NCBI GenBank assembly: GCA_965225735.1
Contig: CBDDBN010000025.1
Location: 248,001-312,000 of the forward strand
Reading direction: 5' to 3'
DNA length: 64,000 bases
From: Denitrobaculum sp965225735
Lineage (GTDB): Bacteria; Pseudomonadota; Alphaproteobacteria; Kiloniellales; Kiloniellaceae
The first letter of the stretch is position 1; each line of letters starts with the position of its first letter. Made by a program: the position numbers and the translations under genes. This document shows, piece after piece, positions 61,015 to 64,000 of the stretch. Under the pieces are notes generated by a model. That model did not search any database and was not told the origin of the DNA. It worked only from the letters and a program-made list of their open reading frames with translations.

Positions 61015-63138
61015 ATGGCTAGCTTACCCGCCACGCATCCGGTCATCGGAACGTCGGCTGACGACAACATCACCGGCACACGGCGTTCCGATGTGATCGC
61101 CGGTAAAGCCGGGAATGACACCATTACCGGTCAGACTGGCCACGACGAGGTCTGGGGCGGTCAGGGCAACGACGAACTCTACGGCAACAGCGGCAACGAC
61201 CGCCTCTATGGCTCTGGCGGCCCGACGATCATCAACGTTTCGACCATCCCGATCGGACACGACTATCCGGTGCGGGTTATCTTCGAAGGCGAAACGGCCG
61301 GCTACCGGAACAGTTTCGGTTACTACAAGATCGATAGTGAAACCCGGCAGATTTACGATGTCGAGATCATCTGGCCCAACGCGTCCCTACAGGGCAGCGG
61401 CGGCGACCTGATTGCCGGACAGAGCGACGCTTTGCTCGACGTTCAGCCTGGCGATAACGTCGGATTCTTCATCGTTTCCAACGGCTTCAGCTACAATGAC
61501 TACTCGTCGCTGGGCGAGGGCAACTTCGCCTTTCAGAACGCCGACGGCTCCACCGCGACTCTCGACAGCCAGAACCCCAAGCTGGTTTTTGAGTCCGAAG
61601 GTGGAGAGACGACCGAGATCGTCTATCACCAGTACCACACAGCGGCCTACGATGAGACGCTCGGCCTGAACCCCGACAGCTTGCTGCACACGGCGGGCAT
61701 CCTGAAGACCGACAAAGGCACGCTGACCATCGGCTTCGAGGACCTGCTGAACGGCGGCGATCTCGACTTCGACGATTCCGTCTTTACCATCGACCTGGGC
61801 CCGGCGAATGCCGTGGTCCTAAACGCCCATTATCGTCAGGAACACGGCCTGCCCGACCTTGTCGTGGACGGCGACGGTGACGGCGAGCCGGTTATCGTCA
61901 TTCAGGACGATGATATCCTGCGCGGCGGCACCGGTAACGATGAGCTCTGGGGCCACAAGGGCAACGACCTGCTCTACGGCGACAACGGCACCGATGAGCT
62001 GCATGGCGGATCCGGCGACGACGTTCTGCATGGCGGTTCCGGCGACGACGAGATGTACGGAAATCTCGGCAACGACTTCATCTACGGCGACAACGGAAAC
62101 GACTACCTGGTCGGCAGCTCCGGAGATGATTACCTCGATGGCGGCGGAAACAACGACTCCCTGCTCGGTGGATCGGGCAACGACACGCTGAAAGGCGGCG
62201 GCAACAATGACGACCTTGCCGGCAACAGCGGCGACGATCTGCTATACGGCGAGAATGGCAACGACCTTCTCTCTGGCGGCAGCGGCAACGATACGCTCGA
62301 CGGTGGCGCCAGCCAGGACACGCTGCTCGGCGGCAGCGGTAACGATCTGCTCACCGGTGGCTCCGGCCACGACCGGCTCGAGGCCGGCTCCGGGAACGAC
62401 GAGCTGAGAGGCGGTTCTGGTACCGACAGCCTCTTCGGCAACAGCGGCAACGACATTCTGGACGGCGGCAGCGGCAGTGACCTGCTTGACGGCGGCTCCG
62501 GGATCGACACCGCCGACTACAGCGACTGGAACAAGAAGATCATCGCCGACATGAATGCCGGCACCGTCAAAGGCAACGGAACGGACATTCTTGTCTCCAT
62601 CGAAAACCTCTTCGCCACGGACTACGACGACAAGATCGTCGGCGACCACCGCGAGAACGAGATCCATGCCGGCGACGGCGACGATCGGGTCTCGGGCTAC
62701 GCCGGCGACGATCTGCTCTACGGCGGCAACGGCGAGGACTACCTGAACGGCGCCAGCGGCGACGACATCCTGGTTGGGGGTGCGGACGACGATCTGCTGC
62801 GCGGCGGCAAGGGCTCGGACGAAATCACCGGCGGCGCCGGTAACGACGAGCTCTGGGGCGGCGAGAACGGTGTGAACGACGGCACGTCCGACACCTTCTT
62901 TTTCGGCATCGGCAGCGGCAGCGACAGCATCGCCGACTTCGAGGTGGGCGTCGATATCGTCGCGCTCAGCGATCTGCTGGTCGACGAAGAGGACGACGTG
63001 CTCTCGGCCCTCAGCGACAGCAACGAAGGCGCGGTCCTGGATCTCTCCGCCTTCAATGGGCAGGTCGGTGACAGCATCCTCTTCACTGGAGTTACTGTCG
63101 AAGACCTGACGGATGAAACCTGGCACAGCATCGTTTGA
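61015..63138 (+). CDS. RTX calcium-binding exported protein with DUF4114-like domain
   Basis: A 707-residue acidic protein without N-terminal signal peptide. Five RTX-type repeats (GNDTITG, GNDELYGNSGNDRLYG; residues 25-70), a beta domain with GFEDLLNGGDLDFDDSVF (about residues 235-265, DUF4114-like), some twenty GGxGxDxLxG nonapeptides (residues 300-500), a link region, more repeats (540-620) and a C-terminal segment ending WHSIV as in type I secretion substrates. It probably leaves the cell by a type I system (none here) and folds with Ca2+. RTX modules also occur in mannuronan C5-epimerases, but no epimerase domain is seen. Co-transcribed with algD. Confidence 0.9.
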   Translation: MASLPATHPVIGTSADDNITGTRRSDVIAGKAGNDTITGQTGHDEVWGGQGNDELYGNSGNDRLYGSGGPTIINVSTIPIGHDYPVRVIFEGETAGYRNSFGYYKIDSETRQIYDVEIIWPNASLQGSGGDLIAGQSDALLDVQPGDNVGFFIVSNGFSYNDYSSLGEGNFAFQNADGSTATLDSQNPKLVFESEGGETTEIVYHQYHTAAYDETLGLNPDSLLHTAGILKTDKGTLTIGFEDLLNGGDLDFDDSVFTIDLGPANAVVLNAHYRQEHGLPDLVVDGDGDGEPVIVIQDDDILRGGTGNDELWGHKGNDLLYGDNGTDELHGGSGDDVLHGGSGDDEMYGNLGNDFIYGDNGNDYLVGSSGDDYLDGGGNNDSLLGGSGNDTLKGGGNNDDLAGNSGDDLLYGENGNDLLSGGSGNDTLDGGASQDTLLGGSGNDLLTGGSGHDRLEAGSGNDELRGGSGTDSLFGNSGNDILDGGSGSDLLDGGSGIDTADYSDWNKKIIADMNAGTVKGNGTDILVSIENLFATDYDDKIVGDHRENEIHAGDGDDRVSGYAGDDLLYGGNGEDYLNGASGDDILVGGADDDLLRGGKGSDEITGGAGNDELWGGENGVNDGTSDTFFFGIGSGSDSIADFEVGVDIVALSDLLVDEEDDVLSALSDSNEGAVLDLSAFNGQVGDSILFTGVTVEDLTDETWHSIV

Positions 63139-63212
63139 TCGGAGGATGGCGATCATAAGGTCAAGCGACTGAGCACCGGACGAAGAAGCCGGATCTCGAC
63201 AGGTACAAAACT

Positions 63213-63249
63213 GAACGCGGCCCCCGACCTCCGGCCGCGTTCTTTTTTT
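63213..63249 (+). terminator. Rho-independent terminator of the RTX operon
   Basis: Perfect 10-bp stem GAACGCGGCC/GGCCGCGTTC, 10-nt loop, then seven T. Confidence 0.9.
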
Positions 63250-63261
63250 GCCTGGCCCCGG

Positions 63262-63894
63262 TCACTGACGCGTGCAGGCGAGGTTCACACCCAACACGAT
63301 CAGTATCCCACCGCCGACACGCCGCAGCAGACTGTTCAACACGGCCGAGGCTCTGAAGTTTCTGATAGCCGCATCGGACAACTCGATCAGAACGGCATCC
63401 ACCGCAGTAAAAAGACTGTTCACCAAAGTCCCCAGAACCAACATCTGTGCCCAAAGAGGCAAGACTGCCGAGGCGTCGGTAAACTGGGGAAGAAAGGTGA
63501 AGTAGAATAGCAACGATTTAGGGTTCAAAAGCTCGACGGTCATACTGTCCCGCAGCGCCCTGCCAGGCGTCTTCACGCGAAAGCCCCCCGATGCGGATGC
63601 GATTGGGCTCGGCAATACGAGATACCGCAACCCCAACCAGATCAGGTACCCCGCCCCCGCCAGCTTGATCGCCTGGAACAGAACAGGGAGCGTCTGCAGC
63701 AGCAGAGAGAGACTGAAAGCCGCCGCCATAATGTGCAGGTAGGACGCCAGGTGGAATCCGAGCGCCGAATACCAGCCAGCACGTCGCCCGGCGGCAAGCG
63801 TCTCGGCCGCCATGTCGAGCATGCCTGGTCCAGGCACACAGGCGAAGACCAAAGACGCGAGGAAAAAAGACCACAGCAGATCGGCAGCGGGCAT
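63262..63894 (-). CDS. LysE/RhtB-family exporter
   Basis: A 210-residue six-helix membrane protein: FVFACVPGPGMLDMAAETLA-type N-terminus (LVFACVPGPGM), GRRAGWYSALGFHLASYLHI, KLAGAGYLIWLGLRYLVL, DSMTVELLNPKSLLFYFTFL (NPK motif) and a C-terminal pair of helices. Members export amino acids or their derivatives. Convergent with the RTX operon. Confidence 0.9.
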   Translation of the reverse strand: MPAADLLWSFFLASLVFACVPGPGMLDMAAETLAAGRRAGWYSALGFHLASYLHIMAAAFSLSLLLQTLPVLFQAIKLAGAGYLIWLGLRYLVLPSPIASASGGFRVKTPGRALRDSMTVELLNPKSLLFYFTFLPQFTDASAVLPLWAQMLVLGTLVNSLFTAVDAVLIELSDAAIRNFRASAVLNSLLRRVGGGILIVLGVNLACTRQ

Positions 63895-63949
63895 AGCCAG
63901 AACTCCAAGCAGAAGCCTGGAGTCGATAGCACATCGAATGCGCTCCCAG

Positions 63950-63968
63950 GGGCGTCATATTGACGCCC
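63950..63968. other. Small perfect hairpin at the right end
   Basis: GGGCGTCA-TAT-TGACGCCC, stem of 8 bp, followed by TTCT on the plus strand. Possibly a terminator of a unit on either side or an operator; the context is cut by the window end. Confidence 0.4.
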
Positions 63969-64000
63969 TTCTAGGAGCTGTTCATGGGAGCGGTGTCAGT

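Noticed and set aside
61015..63138. Mannuronan C5-epimerase
   Set aside because: RTX repeats and algD nearby hint at it, but no parallel beta-helix epimerase module with its catalytic motif is visible.
62242..63156. Minus-strand open frame of about 300 codons, Val/Ala-rich
   Set aside because: It mirrors the RTX repeats on the other strand; the repeat structure alone keeps the frame open.
1..64000. CRISPR array, tRNA, rRNA, prophage or complete insertion sequence
   Set aside because: No spaced identical repeats, cloverleaf or rRNA stretches, phage structural genes or transposase with inverted ends were found by reading; a tRNAscan/Infernal run would settle RNA genes.

Overview
The window reads as chromosomal DNA of a heterotrophic, probably aquatic alphaproteobacterium (Rhodospirillales/Kiloniellales-like). 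This is inferred from the moderately high GC with short AT-rich intergenic islands, two TRAP-type uptake operons, many PAS/histidine-kinase genes, reductive pyrimidine catabolism enzymes, a PQQ alcohol dehydrogenase cluster and PEP-CTERM proteins. I see no rRNA, tRNA, CRISPR array, phage or complete insertion sequence.

Layout. 1-1194: a PD-(D/E)XK-like protein running off the left edge. 1413-4266: four paralogous PEP-CTERM exported proteins in two families (order A-B-B'-A'), no exosortase in view. 4399-8975: lipoprotein hydrolase plus small membrane protein, nitronate monooxygenase, beta-ureidopropionase-like amidohydrolase, a repeat element, a possible small RNA with a strong terminator, and a DUF1761-like membrane protein. 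9398-18342: soluble PAS chemoreceptor (frameshifted), signal peptidase I, hydrolase, LysR/zinc-ADH pair, hybrid kinase with response regulator. 18871-28883: dihydropyrimidinase, TRAP operon with GntR regulator and SDR, racemase, GNAT, MFS/AraC pair.

28894-43642 is a coherent PQQ-alcohol oxidation island: beta-propeller and periplasmic binding proteins, cytochrome c550 PedF, XoxJ-like binding protein, NosR-like flavo-iron-sulfur membrane protein, NahK/ErcS'-like hybrid kinase with a FIST-domain partner, LuxR response regulator, the PQQ dehydrogenase itself (with the second active-site Asp typical of lanthanide-dependent enzymes), two Sel1 proteins and CoxG. A 16-bp palindrome close to TRCGACCWAGGTCGYA occurs ahead of at least five transcription units here and is a good candidate for the binding site of the island's regulator.

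43724-51792: Asp/Glu-racemase-fold protein without the usual cysteines, a second TRAP operon, EthD-like protein, opine-dehydrogenase-like and 3-hydroxyacyl-CoA-dehydrogenase-like proteins, and an aminotransferase; probably uptake and catabolism of an unknown organic acid or amino-acid derivative.

51984-63249 looks like a sigma-54 regulon: three near-consensus -24/-12 promoters drive (i) a sensory operon (molybdopterin-fold periplasmic protein, degenerate kinase, hybrid kinase with HPt, sigma-54 activator), (ii) a monocistronic 57-residue protein closed by a terminator, and (iii) GDP-mannose dehydrogenase (AlgD-like), a 64-residue transposase-type HTH protein and a 707-residue RTX protein. The promoters share upstream TTGCA-N3-TGCGA-like elements resembling LuxO-type enhancer sites. 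A LysE exporter ends the window.
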